This document shows positions 48,655 through 59,753 of a stretch of DNA of 64,000 nt, in pieces. The DNA lies in contig CM038711.1 of assembly GCA_021613375.1 (NCBI GenBank), positions 18,663,194-18,727,193 on the forward strand, read 5' to 3'. Position numbers and translations under genes: made by a program. Numbering within the stretch: position 1 is the stretch's first letter; every line of letters begins with the position of its first letter. The notes beneath the pieces are model-generated. The model did not search any database. It was not told where the DNA came from and saw only the letters and a list, made by a program, of their open reading frames with translations. The stretch comes from Megaleporinus macrocephalus. Lineage: Eukaryota; Chordata; Actinopteri; Characiformes; Anostomidae.

Positions 48655-48925
48655 GGCGGCACAGTGGTGTAGTGGTTAGCACTGTCGCCTCACAGCAAGA
48701 CAATCTGGGTTGGATTCCCTGTCCAGGCCATTCTGTGTGGAGTTTGCATGTTCTCCCTGTGCTTGAGTGGGTTTCCTTTGGGTACTCTGGTTTCCTCCCA
48801 CAATCTAAACACATGCATGTTAGGTTGGTCAGTCACTCTAAATTGCCCATAGGACTGTCCGGCCTGTCGATGGTGTACCATTGCCCGATGACGCTGGTAT
48901 AAACAGGCCCCCATGATCCCGACTA
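48655..48925 (+). mobile_element. tRNA-derived SINE, near full length
   Basis: The head reads GGCGGCACAGTGGTGTAG then TGGTTAGCACTGTCGCCTCA, a tRNA-like start. The pol III A box is at 48665-48675 (TGGTGTAGTGG) and the B box at 48708-48718 (GGTTGGATTCC, one base off GGTTCGANTCC). The body has TGTGTGGAGTTTGCATGTTC, GGGTTTCC, TCCTCCCACAATC, CATGCATGTTAGG and CTCTAAATTGCCC. Known biology: such SINEs are transcribed by RNA polymerase III and copied by LINE machinery. The tail is AT-rich; no clear target duplication was found. A truncated relative lies at 22620. Confidence 0.88.
48665..48718 (+). promoter_or_regulatory. Internal pol III promoter (A and B boxes) of the SINE
   Basis: TGGTGTAGTGG and GGTTGGATTCC, with starts 43 bp apart, a normal tRNA-type spacing. 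The C-to-G change in the B box may weaken TFIIIC binding. Confidence 0.75.
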
Positions 48926-50380
48926 GCGGAATTGAATTAATTTGATGTATTGATAATTAGAGGAGTTAGTACTTTTATGAGAACTGAAGTCACAGTTGTT
49001 GGGGGGGAGCATGTACAGTATGATGAAGTAAGAACCTATACATTGTTAGAAGACATGAACCAAAAAGAAAAAGTATAATGATTTTGCATCGATCTACTGT
49101 CTACGCTGATAATGTATGTCCATTATTTTCTAGTCTTTGCATTCTGAAACACAGAGTGTAGGTAAATCATAGTTAAATTTCTGCAGATATCTGATTATTC
49201 ATTATTCATGAAAATAGCGAGATGATGGGGAACCACTTTTGGAGCGATGCCGATACATGTTTCATTTTCAATTCAAATATTTAATTATTTTTATGATGCA
49301 TGTTCATGTTTTCTGCTAAAGTGACTTGATGTTTAAAAATAATTTAAAATAAGAATGAATTTGGTCTGATTATTCAGGTGCATGTAAACATGTTGAAGAA
49401 ATTACTGAAAAAATCTGATTTTCTGCAGTTATCAGATTATTAAATGCACATAACATCAGTCATTCTGTCATAATTTAAATTACTATAAACAGTATATTAG
49501 AACTTGATATTGTAAGAAACACAACAACACATTGCACATTACACAACAATTAACTGCTTAAAGCTTAAAGCTGCGAAACTCATACAAACTCATTTTCAGT
49601 GATTGTTATTGGCTAAACTACTGTAACAGCAGCATCTTTTAGCCTGAACATTTTATTTCCAGCCTCTCAAAACTAAATGTGCTACTTGGTTCACGGTTGT
49701 GAATAATGATGTATTTTAAAACCATTTGATTAAGAGAGAAAGGAAAGAGGGGGCATCTTATCCTAGGGGCTTTCTTCAGCAAGTTACTCTGTATCTAATT
49801 TCTAAATCTAAAAAATCTAAATGTTTATTTTGTGATTCCATCAGCAATAAGTGAGCAAAAGGCACAATGAAAATACAAAGTATAATATCTTTGATAATCA
49901 TGACTATGATGATGTTTGGTAGAGGAAGGAAGTCATCATTAACTGTTATAGAACTGGTGTCCTTTATGATATAACTGAAATAACTAAAAATATGAAATAA
50001 CATCCTATTTCTTTAATGAGAGGTTGATAATCAAATCTGATGCTCTATAGCATTTCCACAATAGATAATGTTAGAGCCAACTGTGCCATTTAGTTTTTTT
50101 TTCTTAAAATAGTTATTCTTATTGTTACATACTATTTTTTAGACTTTGGGACACATTTAGTTAAAAACAATGACTTTTGACCATGTGGCCATGACTGACA
50201 AGAATGCAATCTCACTTCCTTCTCTAAAATAACCCCGTACTAAACCTCTTTGTGTTTGTGTAGTGCCATAAAAACATGGGCATCATTTATTTGACTTTGA
50301 AACTAAATTGATAAATGATAAATCTAAATCTCACGTTGCAAGAAACCAAAAAGTTCCTTAAAACATTTTTAAAAAGAGCT
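48926..50380. other. Intergenic DNA, nothing recognised
   Basis: AT-rich; no coding or repeat signal. Confidence 0.5.
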
Positions 50381-50382
50381 CA

Positions 50383-50845
50383 GAAGCTGCAGTTCCACCT
50401 TCAGAAGAGCCTTTACCACCCACAAAAGAGTCTATTCCACTCTCAAGAGATTCTATTCCACCCTTAAGAGTCTATTCCCCCTTAGAAGAGCCTTTACCAC
50501 CCACAGAAGAGTCTTTTCCACCCTCAGAAGTCTTTACCACCCACAAAAGAGTCTTTACCACCCACAAAAGAGTCTATTCCACCCTCAAGAGAGTCTATTC
50601 CACCCTCAGAAGAGTCTTTGCCACCCACAGAAGAGTCTTTACCACCCACAAAAGAGTCTATTCCACCCTCAATAGAGTCTATTCCACCCTCAGAAGAGTC
50701 TTTGCCACCCACAGAAGAGTCTTTACCACCCACAAAAGAGTCTATTCCAACCTCAAGAGAGTCTATTCCACCCTCAGAAGAGTCTTTACCACCCTCAGAA
50801 GAGTCTATTCCACCCTCAGAAGAGTCTTTACCACCCACAGAAGAG
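50383..50845. repeat. 21-bp minisatellite, 22 units, 84-bp higher order
   Basis: Consensus (A/G)AAGAGTCT(T/A)T(A/T)CCACCC(A/T)CA. Twenty units are 21 bp; two are shorter (18 and 19 bp). Units alternate between GCC/ACC-type and ATT-type, and four-unit blocks of 84 bp recur between about 50541 and 50780. Because 21 is divisible by 3, the last 245 bp is open on the + strand as a heptapeptide series ESLPPTE/ESIPPSE, and on the - strand as a GGKDSSE-like series. Upstream short units break the frame, there is no ATG and no flanking exon, so a coding role is unlikely. Confidence 0.93.
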
Positions 50846-50939
50846 GTTGACACCTTCCATTAGGAAGTACCCTAAAATGATTTTATATGATGATTTTCTA
50901 TACCCACTAACTGATCGGATTGATTGTTTTCACAAAGTC

Positions 50940-51255
50940 AAACCACTGTGTTAAGTGTTCTCCAGTACAGCCAAATAACTTTCAGTGGGGTTAAGGTTAG
51001 GACTCTGTGGTGATGTAACTACAAACTCTTCTTACAAATAACCCCGGCCTTACTTTAAGGAGAGTTTATTAATCAAATCTGTTGCTCTTTAACACACTTT
51101 AATATTTTGTTGGACTGCCTTTTGCTTTGGCACACATTCACAGTGAAATTGTTTGGATAATGTTTTGCAGCCCTACAGCATGCAGTTCCATCTACAGTTG
51201 CAAAGAAATTCTAACACTGTGTTTCTTTTTGTTTAAAGATCCAAAGTTCTTTATA
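50940..51255 (-). pseudogene. Tc1-like transposase fragments
   Basis: The complement of about 50958-51012 reads QSPNLNPTES, matching the QSPDLNPIE(N) catalytic block of Tc1 transposases. 51090-51250 (AATATTTTGTTGGACTGCC then TTTGCTTTGG) resembles a more terminal part of a related fish family. The order is rearranged relative to an intact element. Confidence 0.6.
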
Positions 51256-52415
51256 TAATACATGACTTCTGAGGTCTGTTAGGTGACATCTATGCTGAAC
51301 CCAAAGATGTAATGGAACACAAATTAGCAGGTATGGCAATATTTAACCAATATAGCAAACAAATATGCTTTTGTAAAATGTTGATGTATCAGTTTTGGAG
51401 GGTTGATACTGAGGATATATGCTATTAGTTTATATCTAAAGTACTTCAGGGTATTATATTGTTTATAGGTCAGTTTTATTGTTTTAAACGATGACTGTTT
51501 TGCATACTGCTTCTTGTTTTGAAAGAAACTGTATATAAAATAAAATACATATAATGTAAATAATGTATAACCACTCTATAAAGCAATTAATTAAAGCTTT
51601 AAGAAGCTTTAAATTTTTAATACATAAAATATTGACTATTAACTGTCCAAAATATTAAACGTGAGAGAAATCTACCCCTATTAACCCTATCATTTTCCTC
51701 ACCCCCTGCCAGCGACGCAGCATGTTGTGCAGAGACATTTGTGCTGTTTTAGCAGTGAGTCCTGGAGAAAGGCCTTCTGTATCCTTGAGGCCAGATTGAG
51801 TCGAGCAAATTCTCCAGTTATTATTATCAGAATTCTTGAAGTAAGAAAGGCTTCAGCAGCTTCATTAGCATCAAGGTTACCAATTTATTGAGAGGACTGC
51901 ATTACTCTTCAGACAGTGGTAATACTGGCCAAGGATGAGACAAATTCAAAATACTCAAAGTCTATGTAGTAAAGTGATTTCTGATTCAGAAAAAGTTGCA
52001 TTGAATCATCATTGAGGAAAATAGGTTCACCTCCATGAGCAATTATTTTAGTGGCAAATACAAATATATCTGGCAATACAATTCTGTTTACACCTGGTTA
52101 TATTTGGAAATGGTAGTGTTACTTATTTCTATACTGGTTATGTTACTTTCTGTCTGCCCTAGAACTTAAGTAAGTTCTGTGTCCGCCTCTTGCCTTTATT
52201 ACAGATTCCAAATTTATGGAGACTCACTTTAATTTTTTTGGATAAACTCAAAGCTTGGCCTCAGAAATTTGTAGCATTTGCTGTTATTTATAATCCAAGA
52301 AATCCCAGACATGCAGTGAAGTCTGTACTCTGGGTTGATCAGCCCATTGTTCTGAGAACACCAGCAGCTTCTATGATTTGCACATTTTTTGTTGATTTAC
52401 TTTTCTCAGTAACAG
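51256..52415. other. Intergenic DNA, nothing recognised
   Basis: No coding signal. The part next to 52420 may belong to the dispersed repeat that follows. Confidence 0.45.
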
Positions 52416-52419
52416 CTTC

Positions 52420-52660
52420 CTGACAGCTACACATCCTTCCAGTTCCATAACGCTCTCGCAGTGGCAGAATGGACAGAAACAGCAGTTTACAGATCTAGAG
52501 TAAAAGTGAAGCCCAATTTTTTCCTCTCACTAAAAGATGAAAGTTTAGGAACTCTTCATCTGATGGGGGACAGTTTTGTTGGTCTACCAGGTCTTTCAGA
52601 GGTGTTAGGGGTCCCATTGTCCCCTCCATCTTTAATAATTTTTTAAACTTTTTTTAAATA
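52420..52660 (+). repeat. Dispersed repeat shared with 36.0 kb
   Basis: CTGACAGCTACACATCCTTC, ATGGACAGAAACA, TTTTTTCCTCTCAC, ATCTGATGGGGGACAGTTTT, GTTGGTCTA and GTGTTAGGGGTC align in order with 36040-36300. Confidence 0.65.
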
Positions 52661-54390
52661 GACTGCTTTTGTCTCTTGTTTTCTTGTGACTTTCCTATAT
52701 CATATAATACAATCAAAACTATAATAGTCTTCTCTGTTGATAGTGGTGCAGTGGTCACTGGTATATTCAATCCTTGCACAAAGGTTTATTCCCAGTGTTA
52801 TTAGAGTTGTAAGTAATTACTTATCATTTTCTACCTCTGTGTGTTTTGGGTGTGTTTTAGTGAGGACTGGATCATGTAACAAGCTAGCTGTTAGTTGTGC
52901 ACAGAAATTCAGTGATGCAAGACATTTTTCCCACCCTGGTACCACTATACAGCTGAATGTGCTCATTTGCTCTTATTTAGTACAGAGTTATTGCCACCGC
53001 TGGTTTGCCTTTGCTTCTCATATGTTTCTTTTATCTTTTTTTCTTTAGGTTTTATTTCTTCACACACACTTTACTGTGATGGCTAGATTGCTTGCTTCTT
53101 GCCTTGTTTTGATACAGTCATACTGTGCCAGCCCACTTAGTGTCTTTCTTTATTATTTTATGGGCAAAGTAATTGCCACCGTGCCTCCCCTTCCGCTCCT
53201 TGTGTTATTTACTACCTGTGTGATTTACTTGTGATATTGTATTTGCACTGTTTTTCTAACATTGGTAGCCTATTGCACAGGTTTATTGTTCTGACATTTT
53301 ATATGTTCTCTTTTGATAGATGGGCAGCTTGAATAACAAACCTTGCTGGCTTAAGCTGCTTGTAAAATGTTGCTTATTTGTCCACACTGGTGCGATCAAG
53401 ATTGTTGTACTTTTCCCTTATTTTCCCCTTTTGTAAATGTTCTTATGAATTTCCATATCTATACTACAGTCCTCTCTGGATTTAGAGACTGTTTCTCGTA
53501 TTTCTCAGGATGATAATTTTCCTTTGTACATCTGACTCTAAATGAGTGGCAGATAAGCTTCACCTTGTCTTGAATAACATGTGTAATGAGCATGTCTTTT
53601 AACTTTTAGTTTAACAAGACATATCATTAAGAACAAATTCTTATTTACAATGGTGGCCTGGCAAGCAAAAAAAAAACACACACATGAAAAAAAAACACAC
53701 ACATGAAAAAAAAAATGACAAAGTGTAATAGACAAATGATGTGCCTAAAATAACCAGTTAATGTACATACAGGTAGAGGTATCAACAAAAATGTCCTTTT
53801 TATGATTCTTAAAATTTGAAATAAAGCAGAAAGTAGCATGGTCAGGTACAAAATGGTATTGCAAGACAGACGGGCCAGGATTAGCTGGTTAACATGCAGT
53901 AGATACACCTGCAATGTGAGTCATAGATATCCTTGACATACCAGCAAAACTGTTTTTTCACATTCGGTTGATAATTTCAGAAGGTATTTGTTTTGGAATA
54001 TTAACACATTCGACCAATAAGAATCCCTCAAACCATCCATAGTAAGAGGGACACAGGATGGTGTTTTAAATTGGGGTGCTGAAGTTTTAAGCAGGAAACG
54101 TGAATAGTGATATCATACCAAATCTGTTTGCCATTTGTTCAAAACATGCAAAGCACGACAATATACACATAAAACTGACCCAACAAACCACTGAGAAACA
54201 ACTGGCTCACTCTCCTCTCGCTCTCATTCTGGACTCTATGTAAATGAGCTGAGTGGCGAGCAATCAGATTGTTGATGTGTGGCGGAGTAACTGATTGCAT
54301 CATGGCCACATTCACATGCTGACATGCATGGCTACTGTAGCTTTTGAAAAAATATATGAATAAAACAAAACTGTAATAAAGCCACTCTAA
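52661..54390. other. Intergenic DNA with probable repeat fragments
   Basis: 53630-53665 (AACAAATTCTTATTTACAAT then GGTGGCCTGGCAAG) is a word of a fish repeat. A short A-rich tandem of AAAAAAAACACACACATG units (2.5 copies) lies at 53668-53722. No coding signal. Confidence 0.45.
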
Positions 54391-54394
54391 ATCA

Positions 54395-55350
54395 AACACA
54401 ACTAAGGTTAAAGGCATATGAGTGGGTTTGACATTGGGGGGACACATTTGCTAATATAAATCAAAGCCTACCCTAAACCCCCCCCCCCCCCCCAAAATAT
54501 TACCTATAACCTGATTCCACTGTAGGTAAGGTAGCAAATCACTGTATGTATAATGACGTAGAACAACATTTATGGAATTATGGTAAATAACAAATAAATA
54601 AACAAAATACAACATTATCTGTACTTCTGTTTATTATTTGATAAATTCAATTAAAGATCACTTTACAACTAAACAAAATACTGCACATTACATGATACTG
54701 CTGTCAGAAAACTTTTAAATTATACATGCAATGTCTGGACACATATAACCAAAAAAATATTATTTTATTTTGTGGCATAATGCTGAAATTAAACGACAAA
54801 AAAATATTAAGGCTTCCTGACTAGACAAGACAATAAGTACTGCACTACTGAAAGCACTTCCAAGATGGTCTCCTTTTATTTATTCATTTGTTTATTTATT
54901 TTATTAATTATATTTTATTTGTTTACGCATTTAGTGCAGTAGCAGTCTGCAGTTTGGGACGCAGCCAGAGAGTAATGTATCTTTATGATTCAGAGTGCTT
55001 TCTGACTAAAGTTAATATAAACGTTAGCTAACACAAACCCTCCTAGTCTGTTACTATAACAACGCATTATAGTATACATTATGCCATTTTATTGCAGTAT
55101 ATATTGTCATTGTTGCTGTTCATTGAACTCATCACTGACCTCGCGTTTAAGCAGGCGTGAGCTACCCGAGTCTCCAACAAGGCAAGTGCTCGGGTCAGTC
55201 AAGCTGCCGACTGCAGGATATTTCTGAACAGGCATCTAAACATAAGCCTTAACAAAGTGAATGGCCCAGACCACTTAACAAAGAGAGCCCGTTGCTAACA
55301 ACAAACAGTGTGTGAATTGCGAAGGGGGCCAAAATGCGCTTTTAAATAAA
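54395..55350 (-). repeat. Long dispersed repeat, copy 2 (inverted)
   Basis: Reverse complement matches 11640-13310 block by block; the matching words are listed there. This copy lacks most of the stretch equivalent to 12100-12770 and carries a 16-base poly-C (54478-54493) where copy 1 has AGGGGATAGGG. The CpG-rich end faces right, at about 55150-55330. Confidence 0.75.
54478..54493. repeat. Poly-C tract
   Basis: Sixteen consecutive C residues within copy 2 of the long repeat. Confidence 0.97.
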
Positions 55351-56020
55351 GTTTTTTAAACAGTTCAACTGTTTCAAATCTACCTGTTTCTGACATTGGG
55401 TGGAACACTTCCCCACCATCAAGCCCGTTTCCTACACCAGTGACTAAGGGCCTTACTGCCAGGCCCTCAGCACCCAAAACTTACCATATCTCTGCGGAGT
55501 ACACGCTAAAGAAGAGCTCGACAGAATCCATGATTGTAGCCCTCTCATTTACATACAGCTTTAAATAAGCTAACACATCAATCACTGAAAAAGAAACAAA
55601 AACACAAGGAGTATCCATCAGCATCCAGTTCACCTGGTAGCTGTAGTATAGCTCAGTAGTTCATCTGAGTTAGCCTGCATATGATACTCATCTGACCTGA
55701 AAAAGTACAGATTTCCCTCATATACTTTTAAATAACAATAAAACATTTAATATGATCAAATACAAGTATTTCTCTGCAAGATGCTACTTTTTGTGAAACA
55801 ACAATGCTGTCACCGTAAACGTTAAGCAGGACGTTACATTATTTTTGTTCCAGACAATCGGCTATTAAATCTTTAGGATACTCAAATATCAAATTAGTCG
55901 GAATGCACATCCCAAGTATGATTGAGAATAAAAGACTCCTGGAGCTGGAACCATTGACTGTTTATATGCTATAAAGAAACCTTCAAAGTTTTGAAATCAT
56001 TTTAATAGTTGTTATTTTAA
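55351..56020. other. Intergenic DNA, nothing recognised
   Basis: No coding or repeat signal. Confidence 0.45.
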
Positions 56021-56025
56021 AGTAA

Positions 56026-56425
56026 TGTAACGCGGGGAGGCAATGGGACGCGGGAGGCGGATACATACGCAAAGTTCTTTTAATAGCAAAATCAGCCATA
56101 TTACATATAAACAAAAGAAAACAACGAATGACAACATAAAAGGACTCGGAGAAAACAAACAAAGGCTAGGTAAGAACAGACCAGGAGACAAGAAGAAATA
56201 CGGAGACAGTGCAATGACAAAGATCATGAAACAGAAACAAGGTTAACAAGAGGGAACGAGAAACTGATAACAATGGGAGACTAGGAACAGGTGTGGGTGG
56301 GCGGAGACACAGGTTGCATGACAAAACATAACATAAACATAAACAATTGGGTGGAAATGAGGGAAGTGTAAACAAAAGGATGAAGACAGACAGAACAAAG
56401 CGGGAAAACAGGGCAGGACGTGACA
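56026..56425 (-). mobile_element. Solo LTR related to the 59.4-kb element
   Basis: On the - strand it begins TGTCACGTCCTGCCC and ends CCCCGCGTTACA, i.e. TG...CA. Shared words with the LTRs at 59426 and 61419 are TGTCACG, TGTCTCCGCCC, CACACCTGTTCC, CCTCTTGTTA and TTAAAAG plus a CT(T/C)TGCGT(A/T)TGT(A/G)TCC end block. AGTAA lies outside one end and GGTAA outside the other, a 4-of-5 match to a 5-bp target duplication. With no interior or partner LTR, it is best explained by LTR-LTR recombination. Confidence 0.8.
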
Positions 56426-56429
56426 GGTA

Positions 56430-59085
56430 ACTAGTACAGTGTAGAGAGTATTGTTGGAAACTAGAAACCAAAACATTAACTGTTTTTTTTATTCACAATT
56501 TTAAGAATTTTAGGAACAACAGGAAGTTATGAAATTGCAAAATAAAACAGATCATAACACAAAATTACTATAAATGCATAATTGATCTAAATTTGAACAG
56601 GTTTGTTCACTCCTTTACAAATACGAGGCATTCTGGGTATTACTTTTTTTAAGTTCATTCCTGATGCTGCCCAATGTTCTCAATAATTATAGTCTTAACC
56701 TAAACTAGTTAAAAACCTATTGAATATTGGCATCTCATACAGTAATTTTATACATTGTTAAATTTTATACATTTATTACTTGCGTGCATGAGCTTGGGTT
56801 CCACATCATGACACATTTAGTATAACAGCAGATATATTTTGTTTCTCATCTGAAGAAGAGAACAAAAGAGCCTGATGATTTGATGTAATGTTCTAGAAAA
56901 GACGCATACAGTTCTCTTTTGTGCTGTTGGAGGTCAAACCTCAGCCAAGCAATAATTAAATGAACATAAATCACATTGATAAGGGTGATGTAATTAAATG
57001 CTAACACATTGTGTTCAGCTGCTTGTGTGAAGAATGTCATTTTTGCCGCTGGAGATGGAGATGGGAAAGAGGGAGGGGGAGAGTTGGGGGGGTTGTGTAA
57101 AAATAAAGTCACTCATTTGTAAAAGCTGAATGTGGCCTGTTATTGTTGCTGCTGAACGTTTCTGCTGCTTTGTTGCTGGCATTTGCAGTTATGTTAGCAG
57201 AAAGTGACCCAGCAGCATCATCTGGATTCTACTTCATATCAGCTGTTCCTTTTGACCACTCAGCAAACATGGGTTTGACAGAACAGTCTCAGTTCACCAG
57301 ATCCCCTATTATACCCTCTTGCGATCTCTGGTGGGGGTTATGAATTCTTTCCATACCACATGTATTTATCATTACCATTAGGTACATGAAATAAGGCCAG
57401 AATACCAGATCTCCTGCCCAACAGGAGTCAGAAATTCTCTTCATGTCTCCCAGTAGATGCCAGAATACCTGTTACCAATTAGTGCCAATTAGTGCTGTGC
57501 AGTGTTGGATTGTGTCAATTTCACATCACTTTCTTGGTATTTCATGGTTTTATGGTATCAGAACCAATTTAAATCATGTCTGTGACACAAGGACAGTTTC
57601 TGAAAATTGTATTTAACTAAAAGAATTTGTTATGAATTATCTTTGTGAAAATAAGATTCTGCCACAGAGAACACACATTGCACAATTACTGTTTATTTGC
57701 TCTGGGATGTACAAACCCGCATACACTTTGGTTCCATAAACTTAAAAAGAAATTAGAAAAATTAGAAATTCCAAAAAGTAATTCTACATAGTCCATTTGG
57801 ATTTATTTTAAAGTGTTTATTTAAACAATGTGAAGCACCCAGCTATTGCATGCAATACTACTAACTACTACTAAATACTACTAGTGCTACTAACTGTCAT
57901 CTGAGAATAGCCCCATCGACTGCTCATCCAATGGTCTTCCCGAATGTATCCCACAATGGCCGTACGCATGCCACAAATGAATGTGGGTCTATGTCTACTC
58001 TCTGCCTATTGATCCTCAGAGTCTGCTCTGGCTGGTGATGAGTTATGGAAGAATAAATCCCTGACTTTCCTGGACCGCACTGCTGGAGGCTGGGTCCCAG
58101 CAGGCCGCGCCCCAAGACAGCATGTGTGCATTCTTTGCAGGGTTGAAATCCCTGTGGCATGTGGTTCTGGGGCCACATCCAGCACTCCACCCTAGAGGAG
58201 CAGATTTGAACTGACAGTTTGCCCCAGTCTGACTGAGATACTTGCCCCACTGGGTGAATTTTATCAAACCCGTTTGGAGATGGTGAATAGTTTAGGGGGA
58301 ATGAAGATTAAAGAGAAAATAGATAATGATAGAGATGTACCTATCAACAGGCTTTCAAACACTTCACTGTCACTGCTGGACTGTAAATAGTCCACCAACA
58401 TGAGCTATCATGTCTGAATTACCACCAACAGGGTGAAAGCTGGATTTTTTTCCTCTTCTCTTTATTTAAAAAAATGAGTTTGGACCTCTTTTATTTTGCC
58501 CCAGTCCATCTTAAATGAGGGCGTCCTAAAGATCTTAGCCATCCAGTATTGGTTTTCTACCTTGTCCCTTGCTTACACTAATTTCTCTTTATTTTTCAAA
58601 ATCCTTTAATGATATTATGTACCATAGATGATGAAACCCAAGACATTTGCTATTTTACATTGAGAAACATATATTTTTTATTTCTAATAATTCCACCTTT
58701 CTTGGATGCTCATTTTATACTCAATCATGTTACTTACTTGTTAGGATGAACCTGTTACAAGTCAGTCTAGGTGATGAGGTGGAGGTAGGTGGAGCCACTA
58801 AGACAATAAAGCCACTGCAAACACACATGGATTCATTTAAGTATATTGATCAAAGTTTACACCAAAAGCCATTTCTCCAGGGGTAAGAAAGGCCAACATA
58901 AAAAACAAAACCCAACACTAACTCCAAACCCACACAACTAACTTTCCCTAATAAAACAAATAAACAACAAAAGACAAGGATTCAGCCTAGCTCCCTAACT
59001 AAGCCAAAATACCAGGAGAAAAGGTAGGCGTGGCACTTACCCCCGCCATAGGTGTGTTACAAGTGAACAATAGTAGTTATAAATA
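56430..59085. other. Intergenic DNA, part possibly conserved
   Basis: 56840-57130 is non-repetitive with repeated homeodomain-type sites (AATAATTAAATG, GTAATTAAATG). 57900-58260 is GC-richer and open for 108 codons on the - strand from a GTG; no domain or motif was recognised, so it is not called as a gene. Confidence 0.4.
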
Positions 59086-59089
59086 TTTA

Positions 59090-59385
59090 TATAAAAGTCA
59101 GGTATCACAAAACACTGGTCTTTTCAAAGAACTCCCAAAAAGCTAGTTTAATTAGTTGTGAGATGTTCCATCAGGTGTTTTGCACCACTTCACCAGTCTT
59201 TTGTTTTGCCCTATCCCAACTTTTTTGAAACATGTTGCTGGCATAAAATTGAAAATGGTTATATTTGTTTTAAAAAATAATAATAAAATTACTCACCTTC
59301 AACATTTGGTATGTTGCTATATCATTTACACATCACTGTGTTTTGTTTATTTACATTTTGCACTTTTGGAGACAGGGGTGTACAT
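59090..59385 (+). repeat. Tc1/mariner family 3' end, second copy
   Basis: CCTATCCCAACTTTTTTGAA, ACATGTTGCTGGCATAAAA, CTTCAACATTTGGTATGTTG and TTTATTTACATTTTGCAC match the noncoding 3' end of the family at 13375-13885. Confidence 0.65.
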
Positions 59386-59581
59386 TAAAAGTAAATGCAC
59401 ATTAAAAGTCTTGGCTCTCTCCTGATGTCACGCCTTCCGTCCATGTGCCCTTGTTTATGTCCTGTCCATGTGTTTCTGTTTTGTCGTGTGCTCCCTGTCT
59501 CCGCCCTTGCCCCACCTCGCACACCTGTTCCCCATCGATGTTTAGTCTCGTCACCTGTTCTCTCTTGTTAGCCCGTGTATG

Positions 59582-59587
59582 TATATA
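59582..59587 (+). promoter_or_regulatory. TATA box of the LTR
   Basis: TATATA within GTATGTATATACCC. The self-primer match begins 30 nt downstream of its first base, where pol II transcription would start. The same box is at 61575-61580 in the 3' LTR. Confidence 0.7.
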
Positions 59588-59611
59588 CCCAGTGTTTGCC
59601 CTATGTCTTTG

Positions 59612-59620
59612 TTGGTCATT
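59612..59620 (+). other. Predicted self-primer at the transcript 5' end
   Basis: TTGGTCATT is the exact reverse complement of AATGACCAA at 59745-59753. In the Tf1/sushi group the first bases of the RNA fold back and prime reverse transcription. Position just after the expected start site supports this. Confidence 0.6.
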
Positions 59621-59744
59621 GTCTTGGGATTTCCTTGTCATTGTATCCAGTCTGTTAGTATTTTCTTTTGTGTTTATTAAAAGTACTCTTTACATTCAAA
59701 AAGCTCTGCGTTTGTGTCCGATCCTGCTGAGACCCCCGTGACAG

Positions 59745-59753
59745 AATGACCAA
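59745..59753 (+). other. Predicted primer-binding site (self-priming)
   Basis: AATGACCAA lies one base after the 5' LTR. It does not begin with TGG, as a site for a tRNA 3' CCA end would. Confidence 0.6.

Larger units (their letters stand above)
59426..59743 (+). repeat. 5' LTR, 318 bp
   Basis: TG...CA ends, TATATA at 59582-59587, predicted transcript start near 59611 and an ATTAAA poly(A) signal at 59676-59681. It lacks 28 bp present in the 3' LTR; the missing stretch is bounded by TGTTT direct repeats, so slippage deletion is the simple explanation. Confidence 0.95.

Noticed and set aside
48655..48730. Functional tRNA gene
   Set aside because: Has A and B boxes but the rest does not fold as a tRNA by eye and continues into a SINE body.
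50383..50845. CRISPR-like array
   Set aside because: Units are contiguous with no unique spacers, and the host is a vertebrate.
57924..58250. 108-codon open frame on the - strand in GC-richer DNA
   Set aside because: Starts at GTG, no domain recognised; could be an exon but nothing supports it directly.
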